From contig NZ_CP037452.1 in assembly GCF_007754425.1 (NCBI RefSeq), positions 2,386,164 to 2,450,163 of the forward strand: 64,000 nt of DNA. The letters are read 5' to 3'. The translations under genes were made by a program, and so were the position numbers. Shown here piece after piece: positions 21,796 to 30,610 of this stretch (positions are counted from its first letter, which is position 1; every line of letters begins with the position of its first letter). A model generated the notes under the pieces. That model was not told where the DNA came from. It ran no database searches and saw only the letters and a list, made by a program, of their open reading frames with translations. This DNA is from Gimesia fumaroli. GTDB lineage: Bacteria > Planctomycetota > Planctomycetia > Planctomycetales > Planctomycetaceae.

Positions 21796-22383
21796 TTAGT
21801 CGATAAGATCGGCAAGTTCTTCACGTAAACGTCGGCGAATCCGATAGCAAGCCTGCCAGACTGCTTGCTCAGTCATCTTAAGTTTTTCTGCGGACTCGGC
21901 TGCCGTGTAACCATTGATTACCACGAGCCAAAACGCTTTTCGACTCTGTTCCTGAAAGCTGCCATCTAACAATTCCACCGCACGTCGCATGACCATCCCG
22001 TCTTCGGCTGCTTCCGTTTCTTCGAGTTTGGATTCGGGTAGCTCTTTTAAATGGTTCTGCCAGCCACTTCCACCAATAGCACTCGTATGACCGCGCATTT
22101 TGCGAATCATATCACGAATTTTGTTGGCGGTGATCGTACGTAACCAGCCTCGAAAAGTGCCGTTCCCTTTTTTTCGGAAGGAAGCAATCGAGGTTGAAAC
22201 AGAACGAAAGACTTCCTGCATTACGTCAGCAGCATCGTCTGGACTCAATCCAGATTCGTTTCGACACCAATGGTAAACCAACGGACTATAGATGTTAACC
22301 ATCCGTTCCCATGCTTGCTGATCATGTCGTTTGACACGATAAAGCAAACTCGACGATGTAAATGCACTCGCTCGATTATTCAA
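21796..22383 (-). CDS. ECF RNA polymerase sigma factor
   Basis: 195 residues. Region 2 begins close to the N-terminus (LLYRVKRHDQQAWERMVNIYSPLVYHWC) and continues through DVMQEVFRSV and FRGWLRTITANKIRDMIRK; region 4 carries the helix-turn-helix EQSRKAFWLVVINGYTAAESAEKLKMTEQAVWQACYRIRRRL. The length is normal for an ECF factor. The start used is TTG, chosen because region 2 homology begins only about 13 residues in; the next ATG would cut into region 2. It lies upstream of, and in the same direction as, the kinase-LRR protein, the usual planctomycete sigma-kinase pairing. Targets are unknown, though the shared motif upstream of the two downstream genes is a candidate. Confidence 0.9.
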   Translation of the reverse strand: MNNRASAFTSSSLLYRVKRHDQQAWERMVNIYSPLVYHWCRNESGLSPDDAADVMQEVFRSVSTSIASFRKKGNGTFRGWLRTITANKIRDMIRKMRGHTSAIGGSGWQNHLKELPESKLEETEAAEDGMVMRRAVELLDGSFQEQSRKAFWLVVINGYTAAESAEKLKMTEQAVWQACYRIRRRLREELADLID

Positions 22384-22540
22384 TATAATGGCCCAGTAAT
22401 TTTATCTCTCTTATAAATGAATCATATGTAACATGATTGCACACGTTATCTGAGTTCTCACAGGTTTATCGAATAGAGTTGTGGTCAATTGTTGATTATA
22501 CCTAGAGATTATTACTCGACTACAATAGATTCAGAACTAT

Positions 22541-22580
22541 CACTCTGTTTTTTGACTTCAATTCAAAAAAAACAGAGTGA
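22541..22580. terminator. Long A/T-flanked inverted repeat
   Basis: CACTCTGTTTTTT and AAAAAAACAGAGTG form a stem of about 13 bp around a 12-base loop. It is symmetrical, with T and A runs inside the stem rather than after it, so it could stop transcription on either strand or be another structured element. Confidence 0.4.
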
Positions 22581-22990
22581 ATGCGATCACGAATAGTCCT
22601 AATTGTGAAAGATCCACAATTTATGCTTGCATAATTAGGCCATTTATGAGCTTCTCTCTATAACCTTGCAACTGTTCTTCATTATGATTGCAGATTAGGC
22701 TAACAAGCACGAGCATGAATAGATCGAATACCTGAGATCCGAGAGTCAGATTCTTAAAGAAAAGATGGCAAGAATCGCATACAGTTGAACGACAGCATCG
22801 ATGCGATGCAACGCGGTAAACAAGTTTACTGCCAGAATCCGCTGACGCGCACGGTTTGGGAAGCCCGCTAGATGCGACTGTAGGCAAAAAGCAGGCGTCA
22901 CCACGCGGATGGGAAACCAGATCCATTCGCACTCGGCTTATCGCGCAGCAGAATAAATTAACTACACGAGGGATAAGTGGGGGAACAAAA

Positions 22991-23019
22991 AAGGCCTTCG
23001 TCTGAGTGACGAAGGCCTT
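22991..23019 (-). terminator. Intrinsic terminator downstream of tRNA-Arg
   Basis: A perfect 12-bp stem, AAGGCCTTCGTC / GACGAAGGCCTT, with a 5-base loop, followed on the minus strand by a run of T (AAAAAA at 22985-22992 on the plus strand). It lies 39 bp beyond the 3' end of the minus-strand tRNA. Confidence 0.75.
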
Positions 23020-23057
23020 GTCGTTGTAAGTGTTGGTTTCAAATTGATTTGAAAAAG

Positions 23058-23131
23058 TACACCCGAAGGGATTCGAACCCCTAACCCCCGGTTCCGAAGA
23101 CCGGTGCTCTATCCAGTTGAGCTACGGGTGC
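23058..23131 (-). tRNA. tRNA-Arg (anticodon UCG)
   Basis: 74 nt on the minus strand. Acceptor GCACCCG pairs with CGGGTGT (last pair G-U), discriminator A. The D arm contains AGCTCAACTGGATAGAGC; the anticodon stem CCGGT/ACCGG encloses loop CTTCGGA, giving anticodon TCG; the T arm has GGTTCGAATCC. CCA is not encoded. A 19-bp copy of its anticodon arm occurs at 6659-6677. Confidence 0.95.
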
Positions 23132-23612
23132 ATGTCTCTTTTAGACTGTCTTTCGCAGGCTTTGGTTACCTGAAAATTAGCGGCATTGCTATTTTTTTGT
23201 TTCCTTGCCATGGAAAAACAGGTGCAACTTGTTATCTCTACTTATGTTACTGAAATTAGAAATGGATGCAACTGTTGAGGAAGAGGATTCTAGCATTCCC
23301 ACGATAAAAAACAAGGGACCTTCATTTTCGCTGATTGCTTCATCGAATTCGATTTTTAAAAAAGGAGACGGCGCCTCACATCCTACTTCGTGCAGGCTTC
23401 GAGTCTGCCAGAAACAATTCAATTTGCGTATCGGAATCGCTTGCTACTTGACTATCTACTCGGATTCGGTTGTCATAGTGGTAATTACGTAAGAAAGTTA
23501 ATTTGTTTGGATTGTCAAGACTTTCTGGCGAATTGATTTTGAACGGTCAGCTCTAGCGGAGTTGCCCTGATCCTTGCCCCCGCTTCTTATCAAATGAGAG
23601 GTCCTGCCTGTT
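23132..23612. other. 481-bp spacer with no supported gene
   Basis: The overlapping short frames here (23205-23492 plus, 23189-23422 minus) lack ribosome sites, and neither translation resembles a known family. It should include the promoters of tRNA-Arg (minus) and the beta-helix gene (plus), but I could not identify convincing boxes. Confidence 0.5.
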
Positions 23613-24890
23613 ATGAAACGTTCTCAAACTTCTGTTCTTTTTTCATTTTTGATTGTGGCTCTGCTATTCAATCTCAATCTGGTCGCCGCTGGTCAGGAAA
23701 ACCAGCCTTCTTCTAAAAAGCCCAAACTGGCCGGTGCACGGCCTGTGATTCATGCGATTAATTATACTTCGATTCAAGAAGCCATCGATGCGATACCGGA
23801 TGAGGGGGGAGTGGTTTTGTTACCACCCGGTAAGTTTGAAATTGATCAGCCTCTGGTGATCACCAAGGGCGATGTGTTAATTATGGGAGCTGGATCTGCG
23901 ACACACATTCATAACAAAAACGAGTCAGGGAAAGATGCGATTGCCATTCACCCGCCAGCAGACGCCAAACTTCCTGATGGGAAGAAAGATCCCAAGCCGC
24001 GTATCTGGCGTGTGCAGTTACAGAATTTTCGGGTCACCGGAAATGAGAAAAGCGGACGGGGAATTAATGCGAAGTGGGTACAAGAAATCTATATTCATGG
24101 TGTGACCTGTAGCTATCACGGCAGTGACGGAATCTTTCTTGATTTCTGTTTTGAAGATCCACGCGTTTCCGACTGTTTGATTACTTACAATAAAGCAACT
24201 GGTCTGAATACGATCGGTTGCCATGATATCGTCGTTTCTGCCAATCACTTTGAAGAGAACCTGGATGCACTTCACTGCATGGACGGTTTTAATCTATGTA
24301 TGAGCGGCAATAACCTGGATGACCATCTCCGTGATGGTGTGATCATTGAAAATACCTACGGTTCGATCGTCTGTGCCAACATGATTGAAGAGTGTCAAGG
24401 TCGGGCGATTGTTCTGGACCGGGAATGTTATGGGATTACGCTGTCTGCGAATGTGATTGCTCATAACGGCAGCGGCATTATTCTGGACGACGCGCACGGT
24501 TGTGCCGTCAGTGCGAATACCTTCACTCTGCTGGCTGCCGATGCGTTGCGGATTGGTCCCAAGTCCGGACGGATTACCGTCACCGGGAATAATTTCTCGA
24601 ACAGCTATATTGGCAATGGTAATGTCAAACGTCGTACGAATGACCTGAAAGCCGCTGGCTTGACGCTGGACAAAACGCGTGGTGTTACGGTTTCCGGTAA
24701 CCTGTTTTCTTCTGTCCGTCCCAAAGCCGTTGAAGTGATTGAACCGACGACGAATGTGATCTTCGGAAACAACCTGCTGATTGATGTGGAATCGGATCAT
24801 AAAAAACTGAAGGATTCGATTATCAAAAATATCTTGGAAACAGCGGCTGAACCCGTCAAGCCGGAGTCAAAGCAGGCTGATTCCAAGTAG
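23613..24890 (+). CDS. Secreted right-handed parallel beta-helix protein
   Basis: 425 residues with a Sec signal peptide (MKRSQTSVLFSFLIVALLF..., cleavage near residue 27). Residues about 45-400 show repeating beta-helix rungs (for example GVTCSYHGSDGIFLDFC, GNNLDDHLRDGVIIENTYGSIVCANMI, ANVIAHNGSGIILDDAHGCAVSANTF), the pattern of pectate-lyase-like/NosD-like right-handed helices that often act on polysaccharides. The C-terminus is Lys/Glu-rich and disordered. It starts at the first ATG with the hydrophobic leader. Monocistronic: a tRNA lies upstream on the other strand and a terminator-like hairpin follows about 90 bp after the stop. The substrate and whether it is catalytic are not visible. 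Confidence 0.8.
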   Translation: MKRSQTSVLFSFLIVALLFNLNLVAAGQENQPSSKKPKLAGARPVIHAINYTSIQEAIDAIPDEGGVVLLPPGKFEIDQPLVITKGDVLIMGAGSATHIHNKNESGKDAIAIHPPADAKLPDGKKDPKPRIWRVQLQNFRVTGNEKSGRGINAKWVQEIYIHGVTCSYHGSDGIFLDFCFEDPRVSDCLITYNKATGLNTIGCHDIVVSANHFEENLDALHCMDGFNLCMSGNNLDDHLRDGVIIENTYGSIVCANMIEECQGRAIVLDRECYGITLSANVIAHNGSGIILDDAHGCAVSANTFTLLAADALRIGPKSGRITVTGNNFSNSYIGNGNVKRRTNDLKAAGLTLDKTRGVTVSGNLFSSVRPKAVEVIEPTTNVIFGNNLLIDVESDHKKLKDSIIKNILETAAEPVKPESKQADSK

Positions 24891-25348
24891 GTTACCAGGG
24901 GAAAGAAGAGGCAGTCCGAATTTTCCTGTCTGACAGGTTTTGTTTCCAGGTTGCTGTCAGCCGGTTAACGTCCAGAACAGAGTCAAGGTGCTCCCGTGTA
25001 TCAGGAGCACCTTGATCTCTCATATCATCTGGATTAGAGCAGTCAGAAACAGGCCGTCAAAACGTGGTAAGACTGGATGAAGACGCTGGAAGAGGCTGGC
25101 GTCCGAATGTTGAAACGACAGAAAACCTCATCGCATTCTGATGAGCTTCAACAGAGGTTGCTGGCTTCTTTGTTTATTCCGCAGTCTGCCAGCAAACAGC
25201 ATCGGGTGCCGACGGTATTGTGTCTGCATCAAACCAATTCAAAAATAGGCAAACAAGAGCTGACAGGAATGAATAGACTGCCAAACAGTTCTTTAACACT
25301 CATTTGAAGCAAGATGTTGTTTGATCTTAAGGGGCATGAAAGTCTGTT
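24891..25348. other. 458-bp spacer with terminator, no supported gene
   Basis: This lies between the convergent beta-helix and hydrolase genes. It has a hairpin at 24983-25015 and a 76-codon frame at 25077-25307 without a ribosome site or recognisable sequence, which I do not call. Confidence 0.5.
24983..25015 (+). terminator. Terminator-like hairpin after beta-helix gene
   Basis: TCAAGGTGCTCC pairs perfectly with GGAGCACCTTGA (12 bp) around a 9-base loop, followed by TCTCTCAT rather than a clean T run. Positioned 93 bp after the stop. Confidence 0.6.
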
Positions 25349-27406
25349 CTATTTAATGAGGTCATATTCAGGCCAATCGTTGATCTGGTTTACCCAACGA
25401 TGCATTTGCCCGTCAATCAGAGATGATAAACTCTTTTTCTCTTTTCCATAGCGTGTATTGAATAGGATGGCCCAGTTGATTCCGTCGCGCCGTCTTACCA
25501 GGATCGTTGATGTTCCAGGCAGTGCGCCGTTGTGCCAATGATTTTCGCTACCCCGCAGGTTAAAGGGTCTCACCGACCAGCCACAGGCGTAATAGAAGGA
25601 TTTCGGATCTCCGTTCTGATCAAAACCGGCCAGTCCTTCCGGACGCTGAAACATTTGTGAGATCGTGGGCGCTTTGAGAATCGGACATTGCTCACGGTTA
25701 TTGAATGCGGTTGCAAATCGGACCAGATCTGGTGCGGATGAAATCCAGCCGCCATGAGAATCCATCGCTTCCAGATACCAGGCACCATAGGGTTGAGGCA
25801 CCTGTTCCACTCCCTCTTCCGAAAATACAGAGGTGCCTACTCTGGGGCTATAGTATTTGACTTCATTCGGCTCGCGGTATTTCAGTAGCGTTTTTCCCAG
25901 CTTTGTCTGAGTCATTTGTAGAGGGTCACAGATCTCTTGTTGAATATACTCGTGATAAGGCTTTCCGGCTACCGTTTCAATGACTCTGCCCAGCAGGCAG
26001 TAACCGAAGTTTGAGTAAGCAAACCGTTCTCCCGGTTTGAAGTCGAGAGGCTGTTTCAGCATGACCTGAATCACGTCTTCGGTTTCTGCAGGAGGTTTCG
26101 TTCCCAATTGCTTCGCGAAAGAAACCGAACGGAACATCGGGTCGAAAGAGGCACTTCGATCCCAGCCTCCAGTATGGTTAAGTAATTGCTGTATCGTCAC
26201 CTCTTTCAGTCGAGGATCTACACCCTGTTGGGAAAGTTCATTCTGGTAACTCTTGAGAATATCGAAGACTCTGGTATTTAATTCCAGTTGATCCTCTTCA
26301 ACCAGTTTCATGATCGCGACTGCGGTGATCGGCTTAGAAATGCTGGCGATCCGGAACTGGCTGTTGGGTTGAACCAGTTTTTTCTGTTCCTGGTCTGCAT
26401 AGCCGAACCCCCGCGCATAGACGAGCCGCCCCTGATAACTGACGGCGACCGCGGCTCCCGGAGGTTGGTGCTCCAGCAGGAATTCTTTGACGGAACGGTC
26501 CAGGGATGCGAACTCTTTTTGTTCTTTTCCTGAGACCGGAATCTCATCCGCGTTTTTCCAGATAGAGGATTCCGTTTTGTTTTCTTCTTTCACCCAGATA
26601 GCGTTGAAAAAGGGCTGGTTGTTAATTCGATAGCCATCGATATTCGTGAGTTGGTAATTTTGATCCTGCATTTTTTTGTCTTCTGCCTGGAACTGTTTCA
26701 GGGTCAGATGGAATTGTGACATCCAGGCGGGTTCCGTTTCTTTATACCAGACTGCATGGTAGACAGGATTGCGATCAATGACATAGCCGCAGAGATCAAT
26801 CAGACGAAAACCCTGAGAAGAAACGTCCTCGAAGATTTTTTGAAACTGGTCTGAAGGAACATTACAGGTCGCATCCCAGGTGACATCATTTCGTTTCACC
26901 CAGATCCCGGCATGGACCGGTTGGTTATTGAGCATGTAGCCATCCAGTTTAAACGGAATAAAACCTTTCTGCTTTAACTCATTGAGTGTGTCTTGTAGTT
27001 GTGTATTCGAAAGTGAATGCCGAATGATATGTTCGGCTTGCTCGTTCTTTTCCCAGCTTACAGCGAATCGTGATGTGTTTCCCCGTTCGTAGCCGCTGAT
27101 GACAACTGGCTGAAAACCTTCACTGGCATATTGTTTTTGTTTTTCTTCCAGCTGGCGGGCGTCGAGACCATGGTGGGCCTTCCATGCTTTCTGGTCTGGT
27201 CGTTTCACCGCAATGGCCATGAATCTGTCGAAGCGTTTTCCCGGCGTGACACTGACATCCGTGAGTGCAAAGCCCTGTTTTTTGATCCGTGTGATGAATC
27301 TCTGATAGCTGGAAGAAGTTAATTGCAATTCGAATTCCGTCTCTGCCGCGTTCAGAGGAAGTGTCATGAATAACAGGGCAAAGAGGAAAGGTCTCAGGTA
27401 ATGCAT
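25349..27406 (-). CDS. Exported beta-lactamase-fold serine hydrolase with repeat domain
   Basis: 685 residues. I place the start at the internal ATG (MHYLRPFLFALLFMTLPLNAA), which gives a signal peptide; the frame extends 26 codons further upstream to a less likely start. About residues 25-275 hold five repeats of roughly 40-60 residues with G(F/Y)xxxxxxGYxxxxxxxxxAIWxK, the repeat seen in the N-terminal domain of polyglycine hydrolase-like proteins. About 290-685 is a class C beta-lactamase/D-alanyl-D-alanine carboxypeptidase fold: S-I-S-K nucleophile motif at about 355-358, YSN at about 464, HNG near the C-terminus. It is probably a periplasmic peptidase or esterase; the substrate is unknown. 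Divergent from the glycerophosphodiesterase gene. Confidence 0.85.
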   Translation of the reverse strand: MHYLRPFLFALLFMTLPLNAAETEFELQLTSSSYQRFITRIKKQGFALTDVSVTPGKRFDRFMAIAVKRPDQKAWKAHHGLDARQLEEKQKQYASEGFQPVVISGYERGNTSRFAVSWEKNEQAEHIIRHSLSNTQLQDTLNELKQKGFIPFKLDGYMLNNQPVHAGIWVKRNDVTWDATCNVPSDQFQKIFEDVSSQGFRLIDLCGYVIDRNPVYHAVWYKETEPAWMSQFHLTLKQFQAEDKKMQDQNYQLTNIDGYRINNQPFFNAIWVKEENKTESSIWKNADEIPVSGKEQKEFASLDRSVKEFLLEHQPPGAAVAVSYQGRLVYARGFGYADQEQKKLVQPNSQFRIASISKPITAVAIMKLVEEDQLELNTRVFDILKSYQNELSQQGVDPRLKEVTIQQLLNHTGGWDRSASFDPMFRSVSFAKQLGTKPPAETEDVIQVMLKQPLDFKPGERFAYSNFGYCLLGRVIETVAGKPYHEYIQQEICDPLQMTQTKLGKTLLKYREPNEVKYYSPRVGTSVFSEEGVEQVPQPYGAWYLEAMDSHGGWISSAPDLVRFATAFNNREQCPILKAPTISQMFQRPEGLAGFDQNGDPKSFYYACGWSVRPFNLRGSENHWHNGALPGTSTILVRRRDGINWAILFNTRYGKEKKSLSSLIDGQMHRWVNQINDWPEYDLIK

Positions 27407-27595
27407 TTTTATTTCCGATTCAGGTGACAGACAGGGGGCAGAATGGTATCTATAATGATATTCCACTGTCAGGATGGTCTTCAAGCAGAATCCAGATCGA
27501 TGTGATCTGGTTTCTTAATTCTATTCTGATGAACGGTACCGCAGAGTCAATTTTATTTCTCAGGAATGCTGCCAGGTGAAGGGCACTCATTAATC

Positions 27596-28423
27596 ATGAA
27601 ATCAATATATGTCAGACTGAGTCTATTTTGTATCTGCTTCTGTATTTTCTCTCAGGTGAGTCATACTGCTGATCCCGTTCTGATTGCCCATCGGGGGATG
27701 TTACGGCACGCTCCGGAAAATACGCTGCCGGCGTTTCGTGTCTGCCTGGATTTGCGGATTGGTTTTGAACTGGATATCCGCACGACAAAGGACGGAGAGT
27801 TGGTGATCATTCATGATGACAGCTTGCCGAGAACAACCAATGGTCTCGGAAAGTCCATTCGTGATGTGACATGGGCGGAAGCACAGCAACTGGATGCGGG
27901 GCGTTGGTTTGATCCGGTATTCGCCGGGACGCGGATTCCCACTTTGGAGCAGACGCTTAAGTTAATCAAAGAGAGAAAACAGGGGGACACAATCATTGCG
28001 CTGAATATCAAGCAATTGAACCCCGACGGCGAAAAGAAACTGGTGGAGTTGCTCGAAAAAAATGATCTGTTCGAGGACAGTTTCGCATTTGATCAGAGTG
28101 CGGAAATGAGCCAGCGGTTGAAGAAACTGAATCCTCGCATTCGGATTGGACAGAACGTCAACCGCAAGAGTATTGACGCGCGTTTAAAAGAGAATCAGCT
28201 GGATGTGTTTCTGCTGACGTTTGTTGCAGAGAAAGCGGAAGTCGATCGACTCAAGCAGCAGGGGAAACAGGTCCTGTTTAACTTTGGTGGTTCTGGCGCG
28301 GGCCGACGCAATCCTGAGGTCTGGAATCAGGTTCGTGCTGCAGGCATTGAGGGCATTTTGACCGATTATCCTCTGGAATGCAGGCAGGTCTGGCGGGACG
28401 CGGATCAGCAGACGAAAAACTGA
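27596..28423 (+). CDS. Exported glycerophosphodiester phosphodiesterase
   Basis: 275 residues from the ATG that begins MKSIYVRLSLFCICFCIF, a signal peptide; an earlier in-frame ATG 30 bases upstream would add residues before the leader. It has the GDPD family catalytic motifs: LIAHRG...ENT near the mature N-terminus, ELDIRTTKDGELVIIHDD (ExD metal site and HD pair), and a C-terminal GIEGILTDYP. It hydrolyses glycerophosphodiesters to glycerol-3-phosphate and an alcohol, presumably in the periplasm for phospholipid or phosphate recycling. Its stop lies 12 bases from the convergent DUF6159 gene's stop. Confidence 0.9.
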   Translation: MKSIYVRLSLFCICFCIFSQVSHTADPVLIAHRGMLRHAPENTLPAFRVCLDLRIGFELDIRTTKDGELVIIHDDSLPRTTNGLGKSIRDVTWAEAQQLDAGRWFDPVFAGTRIPTLEQTLKLIKERKQGDTIIALNIKQLNPDGEKKLVELLEKNDLFEDSFAFDQSAEMSQRLKKLNPRIRIGQNVNRKSIDARLKENQLDVFLLTFVAEKAEVDRLKQQGKQVLFNFGGSGAGRRNPEVWNQVRAAGIEGILTDYPLECRQVWRDADQQTKN

Positions 28424-28435
28424 TTCCGTGTCGGC

Positions 28436-29299
28436 TCAAATCGATCTGGCTTTTTTGTGTGTAAACGCGTGCTCGATCAGTGATTGGTCGAACTGATCAG
28501 GAACTTCGCCTTCTGCTGCGAAGAGGTAGATCGCGGCAATCAGAATCGAATGGATGGCCGAAGAGACCAGTGAGACAAGTAAGATACAGACAATTCCGGT
28601 TGCGATCATAATACCACCAATGACTGCATTGACCGATCCGATCATGATGAAGCCGCCTACAATCAGCCCAAAGATGGGGATCATCAGCAGGAAGACAATC
28701 AGGCCGATCCCGAAGTTAGCGACCAGAGACTCACCCCAGGTTTTGCGAAGAATACCTACTGAGCGTTTCATGGCTTCGAAGGGATTTTTTTTTTCCACAA
28801 CGAGAACTGGGATGACGAAATAAGTCGTAATCGACCAGGCCATGCCGAGCAGCCCGGCGACGAGTTGCCCGATCTTTTCTGATTTTGATTCGATCAGCCT
28901 GAGAATGAAGCCCACTGTTGCACTAACCAGTGCCCAGCCTGTGATTTGCGGCAGCCGATTCAGGGCAGACGAAAAACCGTCGCTGAGAGTGGGATTACCC
29001 CCTTTGAGCCGGATGATGGCACAGGACATTAACGCTGAGTTGAAAAAGATAATGACGAAGTAGTTCACGAAATAGAAGGCAAATAGAATGACATAGGCCA
29101 GCGGATCTTGAGGGGCCTGATGCTCATTCATAATGACCGTGACGTATTTACTATTGATCAGCGGGAGTGCAAAGCTGGCCAAGACCATCAGGCAGGCAAA
29201 ACCGCTCATGATCGGGAACAACAAGAGTTCTTTATCCAGCATCAAGACGCGGAAACTTTGTTTGGATAACGCCCATCCGTTGGAAATGCGGCTAAACAT
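28436..29299 (-). CDS. DUF6159-type integral membrane protein
   Basis: 287 residues. The N-terminus MFSRISNGWALSKQSFRVLMLDKELLLFPIMSG matches the DUF6159 start pattern, followed by about six hydrophobic helices (for example VILFAFYFVNYFVIIFF, VGFILRL, FGIGLIVFLLMIPIFGLIVGGFIMI, GGIMIATGIVCILLVSLVSS). The ATG at 29299 is chosen because TGAGGA then sits about 9-10 bases upstream; earlier TTG/ATG codons at 29308 and 29305 are too close to that site. The function of the family is unknown to me. Convergent with the phosphodiesterase gene. Confidence 0.8.
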   Translation of the reverse strand: MFSRISNGWALSKQSFRVLMLDKELLLFPIMSGFACLMVLASFALPLINSKYVTVIMNEHQAPQDPLAYVILFAFYFVNYFVIIFFNSALMSCAIIRLKGGNPTLSDGFSSALNRLPQITGWALVSATVGFILRLIESKSEKIGQLVAGLLGMAWSITTYFVIPVLVVEKKNPFEAMKRSVGILRKTWGESLVANFGIGLIVFLLMIPIFGLIVGGFIMIGSVNAVIGGIMIATGIVCILLVSLVSSAIHSILIAAIYLFAAEGEVPDQFDQSLIEHAFTHKKARSI

Positions 29300-29463
29300 A
29301 ATCATCAATCCTCAAGAATGATCTCTGTGTTGTGGGGAAACAGCTTTGACCTCAACCGGTCACGTCGAAATAAACCTAGCTCGGTTTATATCAGATCGAC
29401 TCCAAAATACGAAATCGATTTGAAAATTCTTGATGATTTTACTGATTGTTAGCAAAACATGGG

Positions 29464-30522
29464 TTATTTCTCTGGCGGGAGAGCTAACAGGATGGCCACC
29501 GTGGCCCAGCTGCCTGCGGTGACCGAAATGAATTGATCCTTGCCGTGTGGATAGCCTGTTTCAAAATAGGTCTGAAACGGTTTCGCACGCGTGGGCACAT
29601 GCCAGGAACCATCGGGCTGTTGTGTGTTGAGCAGATATTGAATACCTCGTCTGACAGCCGGCTGATCGGCGGAGACGAGATCGGAACGGAGCAGGGCGAC
29701 AAGTACGGTTCCCGTGGCATAAGCGTCGCTGGTCATCTCGGGGAGTTGTGACCAGCCGCCATCTTTGTTTTGCATTTTGAGCAGTGCTGTGATGGCAGCC
29801 TGGGTGACTGCTTCATCAACCTCCAGGATGAGAAACGAACGGAGTTGGAAGACGCGTTCTTCGGTCGATTGAGGCTGCAGATCGAGTAACCATTGTTGTG
29901 CCTGCTGAATGCGTGTTTCGATGCGGTCGGCTTGCTCGCTGGTGCCAAATGTTTTGAGGGCTCGGATGACAAAATAATTCGTGTTTGTGTCACTGGACAT
30001 GGAAGGGGGGCGTGTCGAATTTCGAATCCAGTGGTTTTTGTCTTTGTTCCGTTCCAATAGATAGCCGGTGACCGCTGTCGTCACTTCATCCGACTTGTAC
30101 CCGGCCAGTTCCAGAGTCCAGAGTGCGTAACTGGCGGTGTCCGGCCCGCCTCCCTGACCTTTGCCTGCCTGATAATTTTTCAGACCGCGCTTGAGATGGG
30201 CGGCGGTATGCTTGATCTGTAACTCAAGGTTGGCATCATCAATTGCAAACCCTCGCTGTTTCGCTTCTTCCAGCGCGAGCACAGCCAGAGCCTGGTTATG
30301 GCAGGTAAAACATTTTCGCTCGCGGGCAGAACCTGCAGCCGCTTTTTCAATGAGTGGGATGGATGACTGAATCGCGGCTTTGATGGCGGAAGGATCGAGA
30401 GTGATTTCTTCCGCCTGGAGGGAAGCGGTCAGGTGAAAAGCGATAACAGACAGCAGTAGATTGAAACAGCCTTGACGCATCCGGAGCCCCAATTGTCGAT
30501 GCATGCCACTTAAGTCAGGCAC
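29464..30522 (-). CDS. Exported terpenoid-toroid (prenyltransferase/squalene cyclase-like) repeat protein with CxxCH
   Basis: 352 residues with a hydrophobic leader (LLLSVIAFHLTASLQA). The start could also be the ATG at codon 7 or 15, which would give a more compact signal peptide. After the leader, ERKCFTCHNQ contains CxxCH, a heme c-attachment motif. The remainder is alpha/alpha-toroid repeats with QxxDGGWxxLPxxxSDAYATG and QxPDGSWHVP, as in squalene-hopene cyclase and prenyltransferase-like domains, but the DxDD cyclase motif is absent, so terpene cyclisation is unlikely. The combination occurs in planctomycete proteins with cytochrome-type domains. The role is unknown, perhaps protein or glycan binding with a redox partner. 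Confidence 0.75.
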   Translation of the reverse strand: MPDLSGMHRQLGLRMRQGCFNLLLSVIAFHLTASLQAEEITLDPSAIKAAIQSSIPLIEKAAAGSARERKCFTCHNQALAVLALEEAKQRGFAIDDANLELQIKHTAAHLKRGLKNYQAGKGQGGGPDTASYALWTLELAGYKSDEVTTAVTGYLLERNKDKNHWIRNSTRPPSMSSDTNTNYFVIRALKTFGTSEQADRIETRIQQAQQWLLDLQPQSTEERVFQLRSFLILEVDEAVTQAAITALLKMQNKDGGWSQLPEMTSDAYATGTVLVALLRSDLVSADQPAVRRGIQYLLNTQQPDGSWHVPTRAKPFQTYFETGYPHGKDQFISVTAGSWATVAILLALPPEK

Positions 30523-30610
30523 CTGGTGGTACCTCGAAACAGCATTTATTCTAACAATTCATCAGGCTGAATCGCCAGCTTCTTTTGTGCTTTTGTGAAT
30601 CTGGCATCGA

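Larger units (their letters stand above)
22384..23057. other. 674-bp spacer, two hairpins, no supported gene
   Basis: This contains the upstream region of the ECF sigma gene, a long symmetrical hairpin (22541-22580) and the tRNA-Arg terminator (22991-23019). A 103-codon minus-strand frame at 22621-22932 has no ribosome site and no recognisable motif; I do not call it. Confidence 0.6.

Noticed and set aside
22621..22932. 103-codon minus-strand frame upstream of the ECF gene
   Set aside because: No ribosome site, no recognisable motif and odd composition; more likely chance.
23205..23492. 95-codon plus-strand frame near tRNA-Arg
   Set aside because: It overlaps an equally weak antisense frame, with no ribosome site and no family resemblance.
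29464..30522. Squalene-hopene cyclase
   Set aside because: The toroid repeats are present but DxDD is absent and the length is about half that of a cyclase.
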